The translations under genes and the position numbers were made by a program. From Panulirus ornatus (lineage: Eukaryota; Arthropoda; Malacostraca; Decapoda; Palinuridae), in NCBI RefSeq assembly GCF_036320965.1, contig NC_092241.1, positions 29,229,297 through 29,293,296 on the forward strand: 64,000 nucleotides of DNA, in the 5' to 3' direction. Of this stretch, positions 1 through 11,923 are shown piece by piece (position 1 is the first letter of the stretch; each line of letters starts with the position of its first letter). Under the pieces are notes generated by a model that was not told where the DNA came from, made no database searches, and was given only the letters and a program-made list of their open reading frames with translations.

Positions 1-11
1 TGATATACATA

Positions 12-16
<5 letters not shown>

Positions 17-46
<30 letters not shown>
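17..46. repeat. (AC)15 microsatellite
   Basis: Perfect AC dinucleotide run directly upstream of a tRNA-derived SINE. Confidence 0.97.
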
Positions 47-48
<2 letters not shown>

Positions 49-190
49 AGCCTCCGTGGCGAAGTGGTTATGGTCACTCCATAGGTCAGCCTTGGTTCAA
101 ATCCTGGGCGTGGCAGTCAAGCCTACAGCCAACCCAGGTGTTCAGCATCGTGTTGGGGCTGATCGATAAATGGATACCTGACTACGAGTG

Positions 191-238
<48 letters not shown>

Positions 239-345
239 ATATATAAAAAAGAGTAAAGGCATGATAAATATACAATCTGTGAAGGGACGGGGCAACACGA
301 GTGTAAACCACTCTCCCCGTAACTCACAAATAGTAATCATAAGCA
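49..345 (+). mobile_element. tRNA-derived SINE, family A (most complete copy)
   Basis: The 5' part looks like a tRNA. A box-A-like TGGCGAAGTGG lies near 57-68 and a box-B-like GGTTCAAATCC near 103-113, the two parts of an internal RNA polymerase III promoter. A body follows, ending GATAAATGGATACCTG near 165-180, then an internal (GT)n at 193-237. The tail holds GGGGCAACACGAGTGTAAA near 290-308 and CTCTCCCCGTAAC. The same tail and body recur on the minus strand at 3795, 27526, 29620, 29945, 42035, 55955 and 56240, which shows this is a dispersed family. SINEs encode no protein and depend on a partner LINE. The partner is unknown; the shared tail would be the place to look for it. The tRNA fold is incomplete, so this is not a functional tRNA gene. 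Confidence 0.75.
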
Positions 346-1495
346 ATAATCACACACTTTTGGGACAACATTCACTCCTTAATAATACTAAAATACGGAT
401 TTAGGAAAATGTAAGAAAATGACGAATGATTAGGAGTGAGCCATTGGGCCAATTCCAGATCACACCCAGTAAGAGCCTGCGTCCTCAGAACCACTTCTTG
501 TGGGCCAGAGAAGTCACTGAACTAGACAAGTGATAAACCACCAACCATATAATCTGTACAATGAAGTATGACTGATCAACATGCTAGGAAATAAGCATGT
601 AATAAACACCGATGGTAATGTGTCACGTCTGAAAAAACTTGAAAGTCTTAATCGTGGGATGTTTTTTTTTTTTTTTCCAAAAATCTCACTCGTGAAGGAA
701 GGTTACCTTAAGACGTGATGCGTCAAGATGAGAAGTAAATACGATAATTTGACGCAATAATTCAGCAGTACTGACGAAGATGCATGGTGAGGAATGATGG
801 CTGAATTATCATTAGATGCTGATGGTGTGTGGCTTAGGAACATTCTTCATCAAGCACCACCGCAGCACTGAGAGATATACGTAGGGTAATGACAGCTGGG
901 ATGAACACGTTAGCCATCATGCATCATCCAATTTAGTTATCACAGGAGCTGACAGCCTTTCCCTGAGCAATGACCAGAGTTCCCACTTGTGATGACGAAC
1001 CCCACCAGAGCTGAGCTCACTATAAGATGAGGCAAACCCTTGATTCATCACAGGGTGTTCAATACGACTGAAAAAGGATTTGCAAGGATTTTATTCTAGA
1101 TGGGGAAAACACTGAATGCTAGAGGCTCCTAACTCCTTTACGCACTTCCCATGGTCCTAGTACGGAGTGGGATCAAGGAGCATATTTTCTTAATCTTTCC
1201 ATGCTGAAGAGTGTTGGATAGCCATTCGGTTCAAGCGCTTTACAAATCACTTAAGAAATATCAAATCAACCATTATTCAGAAATGTTCTCAAAGTATTAT
1301 ATGTCATACAGTATCTAATGCCACATGAAACATATGAAAAAACAACACTGTTACGGGTAACGAATGACCATAAGATATGAATCCTCAAAGAAACAAAAAA
1401 AGTACCTGAAAGTAGATGGCATGGGACACAGAGCACAAAGAAAACTTTGGAAAGCAGCAGAAATGATTACCATCTTGGTGATTTCAATAACTTGT
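346..1495. other. no gene recognised
   Basis: AT-rich sequence with no ORF or splice-flanked coding segment that I can support. It contains a T15 run at 662-676. Confidence 0.6.
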
Positions 1496-1617
<122 letters not shown>

Positions 1618-1639
1618 CAACAGACATTAACATTCAATA

Positions 1640-2530
1640 TTTGACATCGATAAGTGCAAAGTTTTACACATCGGTAGTAAAAATGAAACGGTGCGCTACA
1701 GTACGAATTCTCTTGAGCTAGAAAAGATAAATGAAGAAAAGACTTGTGTGTAGTAATCTCTGGCGATCAAAACCAATTAAACAATGGAGTTATATTAGGG
1801 GAGGGCTAGGGGAAGAGATCCTTACTCTTTATGTCCTTCGCGCTCCCCATCTTGAATACTGTGTTCAAGTTTTACTCCTACTTGAGGAAAAATATAGACA
1901 GAAAGGATAGAGCACAGAGGCGAGCTTCCCAAGATGATGACTGGACTGGGAAACAAATCGTATGAGAACCGAATAAATGACTTAAATCTTTTACTTTAGA
2001 CAAGAGAAGATTAAGGGGTGATCTGATCCAGGCATTCAGAAATTATCAAAGGTTTCGATAGTTTCGATCTGACGAGTTACTCGGGGATGCTTTCGTCTGA
2101 TGTCATTCGTAATGATGGTTATAAAGTCATATACAAACGTCTTACCTCGACTGAGGCGAAGTACTTTTTCTTAGAAGAAAAGGATTGTTTATATATGGAA
2201 TGATTTGCCAGTAAGAGTAGTTGAAAGTAATACCATAAATATGTTTAAGACAGACGATAAATATTTCTTATCAAATCCACGACTGACATTATTTGCGCAT
2301 CCTTAGTTACACGAAAGTTTACAGTATTTCTTCTGTTTCAGAAATGTAACTTTGTACCCTTAGCACACCGATCGAATGAGTTTTGTTTCTCGTCTATCGT
2401 GACAATCTCGAAGGGACCCAGTGATCTGTCACTGTTTGAAGTCCTTTGTATTCCAATGTATATCTAACAAAGTGAAATAGTAGTAGTGATGATAATGATA
2501 ATAATAGTAATAATAATAATGATAATTATA
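1640..2530 (+). mobile_element. CR1-like non-LTR retrotransposon, 3' end
   Basis: Conceptual translation across frames gives the C-terminal part of a CR1/L2-type reverse transcriptase ORF. The pieces are KVLHIGSKNE, ELEKINEEKDLCVVISGDQ, a relic of the LEYCVQ-type motif, DKRRLRGDLIQAFRNYQRF and a LFIYGMICQ-type end. These match the family pattern in which a lysine/arginine block and RRLRGDLI precede the WNSLP motif. Many stops and frameshifts make it a dead copy. It ends in an ATA/TAA-rich simple tail near 2485-2530, typical of this class. The 5' part (endonuclease, catalytic RT core) is missing, consistent with 5' truncation. Clade assignment rests on recalled family motifs. Confidence 0.75.
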
Positions 2531-3567
2531 GAGCCGCCATGTCGTATGGATAACCTAAGATGCCCTTCTGGAACATCGCATTACTCGGGGGATTCCTGAG
2601 GTAATAACGAGTCCACTTCGAAGCTTTTGAAGTACGAGGGAACCATAAGAACAATCTGAGAACCACTGAAATACCGCAAGACCAGTGTGCTGTTGAAAAG
2701 GGCACAATCGTAGAAACGGAACTACAGAATATACCATAGAAGTTACGACAGTATTAGGGAGATCAGCTCCACCTCGTGTAATGCTGAACATGTATTAAAG
2801 TCAGGTTACGTCTTAAGCCCATAAGATAGCCTCATCAAGTTGAGGCAACATTCGCCAGACGGTTTGTTGAAGGAACGCTGGGCTGTTGTAGTCACTAGGC
2901 TTTCTATGGTTTATGTCGTTAGGTTAAGCTTATATCACGGTTATGGCTCAGCTTATGTGGTGTGGCTTTGCTTTCACCGACCTTTGGTTTGTGTCTACAT
3001 TGCAGATGAATTCAGATATGATCGCTCTTTTGTCGTTTTCTTTTAGGTGTTTGGCTTTTGATCTCATCGTTTGTTTTCTGTTGCTTATACAGTTCAGCCG
3101 TTTTTCTTGTTTCGAGGTTTAGCTTCAATTTTGGAGCATTGTATTATGTTCGCTCGTGACTTTGACTTGCTTAAGAGCCTTCCTGAGAATATGTAGATGT
3201 TCATATTGCCAAATATAATTAATCACGTTATATTAACATTGACAGGTTGATAATCAGGAATTGACAGGAAAAATATGATTAACACCAATCAATACTTTTT
3301 GCGTCTAGTTATGATCACCGCTAACTCGAGCCAGTGACTGGCTGTGACCGCTGTGAATGAGGTCAGTGGGTGGGGTTCTCTAAGGCGGCCAGAGGGTATA
3401 ACAGTGGGCCGCTGCACTGCGCATTTAGTCTTCATTCCGACCACAATTGCAGTACTTTGGAATTTGATGCTTGACTCGTAGACCGAGTCCTTTTCACCAT
3501 CCCTACAATTTGCTCATGCTGATCCAGATATATAATCCTCCGCTCTTCCTACCTGTGCATCTCTACT
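2531..3567. other. no gene recognised
   Basis: Short ORFs only (78 aa minus near 2555-2791, 68 aa plus near 2840-3046), with no recognisable domain. A TATA-like GGGTATAACA sits near 3394-3403 but has no supported gene downstream. Confidence 0.5.
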
Positions 3568-3705
3568 TCCTGCTTCACATGGTCTCGTGTGTCTCATTAC
3601 TCTGCTTCACATCGTCTAGTGTCTCTCATTGCTCTGCTTCACATCGTCTAGTGTCTCTCATTGCTCTGCTTCACATCGTCTAGTGTCTCTCATTACTCTG
3701 CTATA
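3568..3705. repeat. 32-bp tandem repeat, about 4 copies
   Basis: Units start at about 3568 (diverged), 3600, 3632 and 3664. Each holds CTGCTTCACATCGTCTAGTG and ends TCTCTCATT. The central copies are almost identical, so the array is fairly young. Confidence 0.95.
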
Positions 3706-3794
3706 TTTCCTATAGTTTGACATTTTCTTTGTTAGAATTGTGATGAGTTTTTTGTACACACGCTCAAAGCTGTTTCATTTCCTTCTTGTTTGTG

Positions 3795-3842
3795 ATTATC
3801 GTTTCCATGTTATGGGGAGAGAGTGTTACGTTCCTGTTGCTC

Positions 3843-3880
<38 letters not shown>

Positions 3881-3889
3881 TGTGTGTGT
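3795..3889 (-). mobile_element. SINE family A tail fragment plus (TG)n
   Basis: Sequence resembling TGATTATCGTTT then GGGGAGAGAGTGTTACG matches the conserved tail of the family seen at 49-345, in reverse orientation. It runs into the internal (TG)n at 3846-3889. The body and tRNA head expected after the microsatellite are not recognisable. Confidence 0.45.
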
Positions 3890-3904
3890 TCATCCTTCAA
3901 ACAA

Positions 3905-4110
3905 GTGACACTCGGTCTGCGATATCTGATTTACTCAGAAACCCATGTGTTCATTGTGAAGTATATTTGGCATGATTACTTCCACGGTGCTTTGATTCCA
4001 CTGCACCACATCAAGTTTATCTGATCCGCCGATGATACATCTATTTTGACTTGTTGTCTTGATCATGAGACATGGCTATATGGAGTTTATTATCACTCGC
4101 TATCATCCGG
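3905..4110 (+). mobile_element. degraded reverse transcriptase fragment
   Basis: Across a frameshift the sequence reads GLRYLIYSE, then HIKFI*SADDTSILTCC. This resembles the RT catalytic box (K-F/I-x-x-ADDTSI) with the first aromatic residue altered to S. No upstream RT motifs are visible, so the fragment is short and could be a chance match. Confidence 0.3.
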
Positions 4111-4743
4111 TGAACCCTTTACGCACCATCATTTTTCCTTTCCTGATTTACAAATATGCTTAGAACTCGCAAGATAAATCGTGATTTCTCTTTTATATCT
4201 GTAGGCAAGTTACTTTTACGAAACATAGGTAAAACATTACCCAGTATGTAAGACATTATTACCACGTCAGCAAACCATCCTGACGACTGCTGCTTCTGTG
4301 TGACTAATCTGCTTGGTATCACAAGTGAAAACAAGTTTAAAATCGAGAGTATCCCAATCTCACCTTCTGTTATGCGATCTGTACCGCATTCAAGCAGAAT
4401 TCCTCGACCAGAACCAGCTCTGAATTCCACTGATGAAGACGATGAACCTCGAGATGGGATCTCATTATCTAGGTGAAGATGGTGGCTACAGGTCAGGTGA
4501 TAATCAGTTCCCAGTGTTGATCATTCAGGTTAGCCTCAATGACTGATACCAATTGCAGCCTCAGAGGGGGAAAAAATCCACAGAATATTATTGTATTGAG
4601 ATGAATGTGGGAGGAAACGGACCCTATTCTCTCTCTAAAGACATTATTCCTCAAGAATCGAAATCATAGATGATATATCTCTTCAAAGCTTTACTAAAGC
4701 CGATGGGATATACACAAGGTGGCTGCCTAATGTTGGCATTTGA
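4111..4743. other. no gene recognised
   Basis: Contains an unrecognised 103-aa minus-strand ORF at 4119-4430 with no domain that I know and no splice or promoter support. Confidence 0.4.
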
Positions 4744-4745
4744 CA

Positions 4746-5080
4746 AGGGACGATCTTGAGGCAACTCACAAAAAGGGACGATCCTGACGCAACTCACAAA
4801 AAGGGACGATCCTGAGGCAACTCACAAAAAGGGACGATCCTGAGGCAACTCACAAAAAGGGACGATCCTGAGGCAACTCACAAAAAGGAACGATCCTGAG
4901 GCAACTCACAAAAAGGGGACGATCCTGAGGCAACTCACAAAAAGGGGACGATCCTGAGGCAACTCACAAAAAGGGACGATCCTGAGGCAACTCACAAAAA
5001 GGGGACGATCCTGAGGCAACCTACAAAAAGGGACGATCCTGAGGCAACTCACAAAAAGGGACGATCCTGAGGCAACTCAC
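4746..5080. repeat. 28-bp minisatellite, 12 copies
   Basis: The unit is about 27-29 bp and contains GGGACGATCCTGAGGCAACT followed by CACAAAAA. Twelve head-to-tail copies differ mainly in the number of G residues (3 or 4) and a few point changes (first copy TCTTGAGG, second CCTGACGC). High identity points to recent expansion. Confidence 0.97.
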
Positions 5081-6424
5081 AGAGAGAAAGTATTTTTCCC
5101 CTTTGCTAAAGCTGATAAACCAGATCTAAATTGCTGTATAGTTACAACGTAATTTTGATTACTTGACTTGTGGTCAGTATTCCTAGCGTTGTCGCCATTC
5201 CACCTGTTGTCGTCATGGTCACACCCGCTATCATTCTTGCTGTCATCATCATCATCATCATCTGTCATCGTTACCAGACCACCACACTGTGCCCTTGCCC
5301 TCCCCCTCACCGTCCTCACACTCCAGATGGTCGACACGATCATCGCCAACCTCTCCGGCTCACCAACTCCACAATCGTCATAATCTCCATTTTTATTTAC
5401 CCCTTATCATCATCTTCATGATTATTACTATCATCACCAGTATCACTATAACCACATCCCCATCATCCTCACCACCTTCATCCTTCCCCACCTTCGCCAA
5501 CATTGCTACTACAACACTAAGGCCACTGTACATCACAGTGTCAGTACTCAGACACACCACGCTGATCCATAAACACGTCGAATAACCCTACTAAGCTGTC
5601 CACAACACCGTTATCCCGTTTCTTGGCCAGACACAGCTGTTGCAGTCCCTCTCACTCCTGATATTTTATACCGCATTTGATCGTACGCACGGATTCCATA
5701 ATCATCAACCATTCCCTCCTTTTTATATATATATATATATATATACCATCCCATTGGCCATGGTGCTCTCTCTCCGCAATCCCATCTTGTCCCAGACACA
5801 CCACATTTGTCTCCCTATCGTCTAACACAGCGAGAACAACAGTGAAGAACAAGGAAAGGTTTAAAAGAAATATTCGTGTCTCCGTGTAACACACACAAAG
5901 AACATCAAAATTCAAGGATCACTTGCAGCACGTAGCCAAAGAAAACCAGTTCTTAGAAACGAGCAGGAACTACCATAGCCAAATGATGTATCCATCAAGA
6001 ACGTCACTATTGCATCATCAAGCGGCGTTATTCGTATTTCAAGTAAACATGAGCACGGAGCGAATAAATGAAGGTGAGGGCAAGCGTGAACGGTAATAAC
6101 TGTGGGACCAGGATGGAACGTCTTCCAACCCCGGTATACAATGGGATGCTTAATTCTAGATATGTATAGTATCACGGAAATCAGCCTGCTCATCCAAGTG
6201 AAGTCAGGGCAGGGGGTTTTATTGCCCACGACTGATAGGGAAATAGATGAGGTAAGTCGAGCGAAACATTATGTTCCTGTCGTCTGCCAGTAAAAAGTCA
6301 TCTTTGGTTTTTTTTTTTTTTTTCGAAGGGCCATGTGTGATTCTTTAAGAGCCCGAACGGATTTGTCTTGGACCATTAAAGTCGTTGACTGCAGTACTCT
6401 ACGTCGGCGAACAAACGCACCAGT
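5081..6424. other. no gene; degenerate ATC-rich tract and short microsatellites
   Basis: An irregular ATC/ACC-rich stretch spans about 5185-5480, with a perfect ATC run near 5243-5262. There is a short (TA)n at 5724-5744 and a poly-T near 6309-6323. ORFs here overlap in several frames, as expected from low-complexity sequence. Confidence 0.6.
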
Positions 6425-6625
6425 CTCGGTTCGAACTGCCTTAACCAACCCTGAACCACGTATGGGTGAGAAATACCCAAGCAACCATTACATCAACTGT
6501 GTTGGTATGACCTGCCTGGTCAACCCTGCATTGCAGGGGTGAGACTTGCCTGAACAACCCTGGCACCCACTGTAGGGGTGAGATCTGCCTGGACAACTCT
6601 AGTACTATTTGAGGTGAGGGGAGGT
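6425..6625. repeat. imperfect ~45-bp tandem repeat
   Basis: Three to four diverged units share the pattern GCCT-x-x-(A/T)CAACCCT followed by a GGGGTGAGA-like segment (near 6440, 6510, 6550 and 6590). This is an old array. Confidence 0.6.
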
Positions 6626-7259
6626 TAGAGTTGGTGGTGGTCCACTCCCTAGAGATGTGAAATTTTGGTGAGTTCAGACGGCGTCTGTTTGGATATCGTG
6701 AGTTGACGAATCTTAGCAATACGTGAGCCTTAAGGTTGTCGGTATTTTTCTTTATCTTCCACCTCAGACTTCCACCTCAGACTTGAACACCCGTGGTTTT
6801 TTTTTTTTTCTTTCTTTTACCGTGAACCACATTTTTCTTACTTCATTTTTCTTTCCTCTATAATTGTTTTGATTTCTACTGCGTTACATCCTGTCAAATT
6901 GTATTTTACTCAATCAGCATTTTTCTTTCATCCTTATTCCTTGTGAAGTGTAAACATTCCACTCAACTCCCACTCTGAGGATCAGGTGATAGAACAGTAG
7001 CATCTGCCGAAAGCAACGAGTTAGTAGTCATCATTCTATTACATCATGGTGCACCTTCACCCTACGTATTACCCAATCCATGGATAAATCAGACAACTGT
7101 GGTGACATTGCACAACGTTGGCAAACACGTACGCTCATTACAGATAATTCATTTATGTCATTATGTATGCACGTGCCAGCACTATTTTCATCAAAAACGC
7201 TCTTAGAGTCATTCGAATGTTTTCCACGTACAGCAAAGAAATCTAAAACTTCCACTACT
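6626..7259. other. no gene recognised
   Basis: Pyrimidine-rich sequence with poly-T near 6798-6809. No supported coding segment. Confidence 0.5.
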
Positions 7260-8594
7260 TTTTCCTGTTGATTTTATCAAATGTCTGTCTTTAAAATCCC
7301 TAAATACTCTACACATTCTCATCTTTTGCTGTAGAATATTATTCACTGACTAATTCAGTGCAAAAACCTGATGTACAGATCATATTTACATTCTCTAAGT
7401 CACAATCTTATCTTCTTGGGCACATAAAACATTCATTCCTCAGTAATTTTTACTGTAGTTTATCTCCCTTTTCTTTTACACAACGGGAAACTCTCTTAAG
7501 TGTTGCTCTGCCAACACCCACATGGATTCTTACCCAGACTAGCGTGCACACTCTACCAATCCATTCTATAACAGAGTCAACTTTCCTTTCCCCTGTATCA
7601 CTCAGCATATCACAGACGTCATAGCCCTTCTTTTTCAAATGCATCACTTCCTTTCTCAACTCCTCTTTGAGAGTTTTTATCTTTTTTACTACTACCATTC
7701 CTATACTGCACTTATTCTTTTTACCTCCTAGGCTCAACATAGCATCCGTACCCAAAATTCTTGTACTGTCTTCCCTCATCAGTCTTTTAAGGTATTTTCT
7801 CAGTCGTGCTCAAGCATCGTCATTCTTTCATGGTATCTTCCCAGACTTACCTAGTATTCCCTCGCTTGTGACACACAAACACACACCCATCTTCTAGGCA
7901 CAGTAACTCCTAATGTAGCATGTTGTACTTCCTTACAAGTTCACACATATTCTCATGCACTTGTTTTTTTTGTTACTGTGTATTCCGAACTTTACATTCT
8001 TCAGAGTTTACCCTCCATCAGTTACTATCTTTAAGGTCAGACTCTAATTCCGAAGTCGTCACCTATCTGTTTCACCATTTGCTGCCTATCTTTTCGAAAC
8101 TTATTCGTACAGTGCCACACACTTATGTGTTAGCCTATGTTAACGCGCTCTTTATTTGCTCTTGCACCACTTTATCCTCAAAGTGTCATGTTAATTCACC
8201 TTCTTTTAGAATACGTGTATTACACCTCTGTTCCTCAACATCACTTCATTTATCCTTATTGTTTTTTTTTTCATTTACATTTGTAATGAAATCGCTAAAG
8301 GCCAAACCTTGCATGTAATGTCATAACACCCTCCTACCTTCACATCAGACACACTACCTCCCATATTCTTTCTCATTAGAAACAGATCAGTTATATTCTT
8401 CTCCGTTCATTCTTCTCTGTCCCTATATCACACTATTGATGGATAGTATTTTTGAAAAAAATGTGTCATAACTTTTATCATTACGTGAGACAATATGTTT
8501 ACATATAACTAACTCCTCCTACTCTCTGTCTCTCATCCATCCAGTCACGTTTCCCGTCATGGTGAGTTTCTCCCTTGGATCACTCTCGCAACCG

Positions 8595-8596
<2 letters not shown>
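7260..8596. other. pyrimidine-rich tract with orphan minus-strand ORF
   Basis: The plus strand is C/T-rich throughout. The minus strand has a 109-aa ORF at 7450-7779 with a lysine-rich stretch (KKIKTLKEELRKEVMHLKKK), possibly a coiled coil. I recognise no family. It may be relic transposon ORF1 or chance: lysine and glutamate codons are purine-only, so a purine-rich strand favours such ORFs. Confidence 0.3.

Positions 8597-8665
<69 letters not shown>
8597..8665. repeat. (TC)n microsatellite
   Basis: About 34 perfect CT units. Confidence 0.98.
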
Positions 8666-8667
<2 letters not shown>

Positions 8668-9227
8668 AAAAGTCTCCGTAACCTCTTCTTCTCTGCCATG
8701 CTGATATATGAAATGAACAAAGCCCACATCACGATGCAAGGAGACAATGCAGCAAACATGAGATATAGGTATTATAGTAAAGGAAAAAACAGATAGGACA
8801 GATAGCATAATTATCTCTATTTTCGTCATCCTTTGATTTCTCTTGTAACAGTCATTTGTTACAACAATCTTCCAAACCTTCCTTGACCATCAGAAAGCCC
8901 CCCCTCCCCTCTTCCCTTCATGTTATATGTCACTTCCCCTTCTCTTTCTGTCTATCAACTGTCCATCTCAGGTCCATTCTGACACCGCCGTTCCCCCCAC
9001 ACTAGCATTACCCCCAGCCTCTCAACTCCCACTCTCCTCTTCCCACCCACCATCCTCCCTCACACCACACCGTGAGTTGGGACAGTAAAGGAATCATGAA
9101 TATTCTCAACTTTCTCTCTGGCACCGTCACGTTAACATCTTCACCAGCCCGCTCACCTCTGCATAATCTCTATATTCATTCCACGGTGTTTGCCGTCTCC
9201 TTTACGGTAAGATATTTGCCTACTTAG

Positions 9228-9229
<2 letters not shown>
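8666..9229. other. no gene recognised
   Basis: C/T-rich sequence without a supportable ORF. Confidence 0.5.
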
Positions 9230-9264
<35 letters not shown>

Positions 9265-9480
9265 ATACTTGATCGCCGTTTCCCGCGTCAGCGATATAGT
9301 GTCTGGAACAGACGAAGACAGACCGCGTTCGCTCACGTCCATACTTGAGTCATTATGTGTAATGCACCGACGCCATAGCTTCCTACCCACAACCACGCCT
9401 CATATCTTCCCATGGGGTTCCCTCGGCCGCCTCGCACCTCCTGGCTTAGTCCACTGACAGCACATCGACCCCTGCAAACC
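9230..9480 (-). mobile_element. RTE-like LINE 3' end with (CA)n tail
   Basis: Read on the minus strand, this shows the 3' untranslated end of the RTE-like family present more fully at 51534-53256. Shared blocks include the ACGTGCTGTCA-like stop region, the CCATGGG region and, at the very 3' end, the GCTGACGCGGGAAA-type motif next to a dinucleotide tract (here (CA)n at 9230-9263). Only the last ~220 bp are present, as for a strongly 5'-truncated insertion. Confidence 0.65.
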
Positions 9481-10449
9481 ACCTGCTCGAGGTCACCTTT
9501 GGTTAGCCTGTATCACTGGGAGTACAGTCACGTCAAAGAACTCCTCACTCAAAAGGAGTCTACTTCTCTTTGGTACTGAAAGGAAGCAGGAATGAAAACA
9601 TAGAACGAAAAAGGATGGATTACTCGCGTAAGCAAAGGTCTCCTCAGCTGCAAAGTTGGAGGATTATCAACAGCCACCAGATGTTGTGTTTGCGCTGACC
9701 ATCAAAACATTTGAATCACGGCTAGAGATATGTACTTTGATGGTACCAAGTAAGCTTCATTAGGAAGGGTAAATATGCTATTCTTGTTATATAATCACAA
9801 ACGTAATTCCCTCCTTCTCATTTGATATTTTTGACTCGGAGCAGAGTTGGTCGATGCTCTTGTACATTGAATACAGTAATTCAAATACAACTTCAACTCC
9901 ACTTTTTCCCATATGATTTGTATGTATACTATATGTTCCCGGCTGCTGTTGCCATTCCACACACTCCCATGTAATTTCCATGTATACTATATGTTGCCGG
10001 TTGCTGTTGCCGGACGGAGAGGTGGATGGGTAGACGCTCTCTGCATTATTATCCTGTCTGATAAGATAGGGAAAAACAGATACTATTTCTGTCCTTAAGC
10101 AGATGACCTCATCATGGACAAATCAGGTCTCCAGTTATGGGTCCTTGACATGTACTCCCTCTTCCCCCCTTTTCCCCTGATTTCACCTTCCCGTAACGCC
10201 ACCATGACGTCTTCCTTCTCCATGATTCATCACTCCTACGTCCCTCTTCCTTACCGGGCTGTACTCGCCACCACGCTCAAGAGATGTTGGGTCCTCGCCG
10301 AGGAACTTGGTGCATCTCTGCTTGGGTTAACACTGAAACCATGGGAGGAATGAGAAAAGAAGAGGTTGTGACGGAAAAAGTGTGTCAAGGAGCAAGAGAG
10401 GAAATGGTAGGAAAAGTTAGCGATGGAGGAACTGGGAAGAAGATATCTG
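9481..10449. other. no gene; one short tandem duplication
   Basis: The only structure seen is a ~57-bp direct duplication at about 9908-10013, in which both copies hold TGTATACTATATGTT followed by GCTGTTGCC. The rest is unassigned. Confidence 0.5.
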
Positions 10450-10770
10450 TGTGTGACAAAGACTTGGAGGTCGACAATGTATTCAACCTCTCGCCAGAAC
10501 TCCATCCTAGGAGAACTGTAAAGGAGGCAATTCCTCTACTAGCATATATCAGAATTGCTCTTGACTGTATGGATAAGGAAATGCTGAGCAAATTATTCAC
10601 AGCTGATATTAGGCCAAAACTGGAATATGCTCTTCAAGTGATGTCACCACACTAAAAGAACACAGAACTAATAAAGAGGATCCGGTTTCAGAATTAAGAC
10701 AGCTGAGACACAGTGAGGTGGTTGGAAGACATACATATACCCAAAACTTACGAAAGATAAGTAAGAAGTA
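10450..10770 (+). mobile_element. CR1-like RT fragment
   Basis: One frame reads LSPELHPRRTVKEAIPLLAY, then IRIALDCMDKEMLSKLF and ADIRPKLEYALQVMSPH before a stop at 10653-10655. This matches the CR1-type post-catalytic block (LSPE-x-H-x-x-K-x-V-K-E, M-D-x-E-M, I-R-P-x-L-E-Y, WSPH). Homology appears to continue past the stop (KNTELIKRI). The catalytic ADD region, expected upstream, is not recognisable, so the copy is truncated and dead. Confidence 0.7.
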
Positions 10771-11289
10771 ACAGTTGTAACCTTCATTTTCTGAACCATT
10801 TGATGATGTGGACATTAGATAGTTTTTTGAGAGATGGAAAGACAGAGGAACCAAATATATGAAAAAGTAACTTGGCCAAAAATATGTTAATAGGAGAGAT
10901 TTACAGAAGAAATGCTTTATCTCAGAGTTGTATGTTAATGGGAAGAGTAATATGACTGTGAATGCTGACAGCTTACAAGAGTTAAAACAGAAGTGCCTGA
11001 TCATTGAGAAAGTTAAAGACATTGAGCAACGCGAGTGTAGATCTCCCTCCATCACTGGACACATACGTTATTGCGTTTTTTTCTTTTCAAGAAGTTTTAC
11101 TCAAACGATTTCATACAGTGAAAAGATACACATGTGCAGAAACTGGATCACAGTAGTAGCTACAGAAACAATGATAGTAAGAACAGCACCCAGCATCATT
11201 AGAACATACAAAAGCAACATAAAAGCAATAACAAAATAGTAACACGAGCAAGGAGAGCGGTACCATCACCAACCAAAGGCGATAGCAGG
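10771..11289. other. no gene recognised
   Basis: A-rich sequence that may include further decayed CR1 3' sequence, but I cannot align it by eye. Confidence 0.4.
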
Positions 11290-11560
11290 GAGAGGAGCCA
11301 TATGTCGAGGTGCAACAGCTACAACAGCTGTGCTGAATACAGCTGCAACAGCAATAGAAGCAGTAATAGCACCAACAGGAATAATCACCACCAGCAGCAA
11401 ACAGTAATAACAGACAAGACATCAACAGAAGCACCAGTTGCCGGCATCAGTTGCATGAGGAACAGCAGCGACATCATCAGTACGAAAAACAGCAGCAGCA
11501 GCAGTAGCAACTAAGGCACAGCAGCACTACTGATAGCAACAGGAACAAAGCAACAATATG
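11290..11560. repeat. degenerate CAG/AAC-rich tract
   Basis: Interspersed CAGCAGCAG, AACAGC and AGTAAC triplets without a fixed period longer than 3. Open frames on both strands arise from the triplet composition. Confidence 0.7.
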
Positions 11561-11663
11561 AAATGGATCATCATCTGAAGCAGCGACTGTATCGTAGTCA
11601 GCGATGAGGAATGTGACTCGGGGACACTACAGAAAACGAGCACATCCAGGAAAAGTCGCATTA

Positions 11664-11721
11664 TTACGAGTGTTGGTCACATCGACTCCGGGGGCCTAGC
11701 GCGTTGCGAGTGGTGGATTCG
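11664..11721 (-). CDS. possible short terminal exon, product unknown
   Basis: On the minus strand a strong pyrimidine tract (CTCCCTCTCTCCCCGCCTCAG) ends at an AG acceptor just before 11721. One frame then reads [18 protein letters not shown] and stops at 11664-11666. The acceptor context is good, but the segment is only 18 codons and nothing in the peptide is recognisable. Chance is a serious alternative. Confidence 0.2.
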
Positions 11722-11847
11722 CTGAGGCGGGGAGAGAGGGAGCCAGGGAGATGGTTGAGGAACCTGAGACCAGCAGCTCAAATATAAACTACCTGAATGT
11801 AAAATTGAGGAGAGGGAAGACGTTGATATTAGAAAGATTGATGAATA

Positions 11848-11849
<2 letters not shown>

Positions 11850-11920
<71 letters not shown>
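11850..11920. repeat. (TA)n microsatellite
   Basis: About 35 perfect TA units, left flank of the palindromic SINE pair. Confidence 0.98.

Positions 11921-11923
<3 letters not shown>

Noticed and set aside
3394..3440. TATA-like GGGTATAACA with a downstream TTCATTC, a possible core promoter
   Set aside because: Spacing is off and no supported gene follows. Such words are common in AT-rich DNA.
4746..5080. CRISPR-like regular repeat
   Set aside because: 28-bp units abut with no spacers, so it is a minisatellite.
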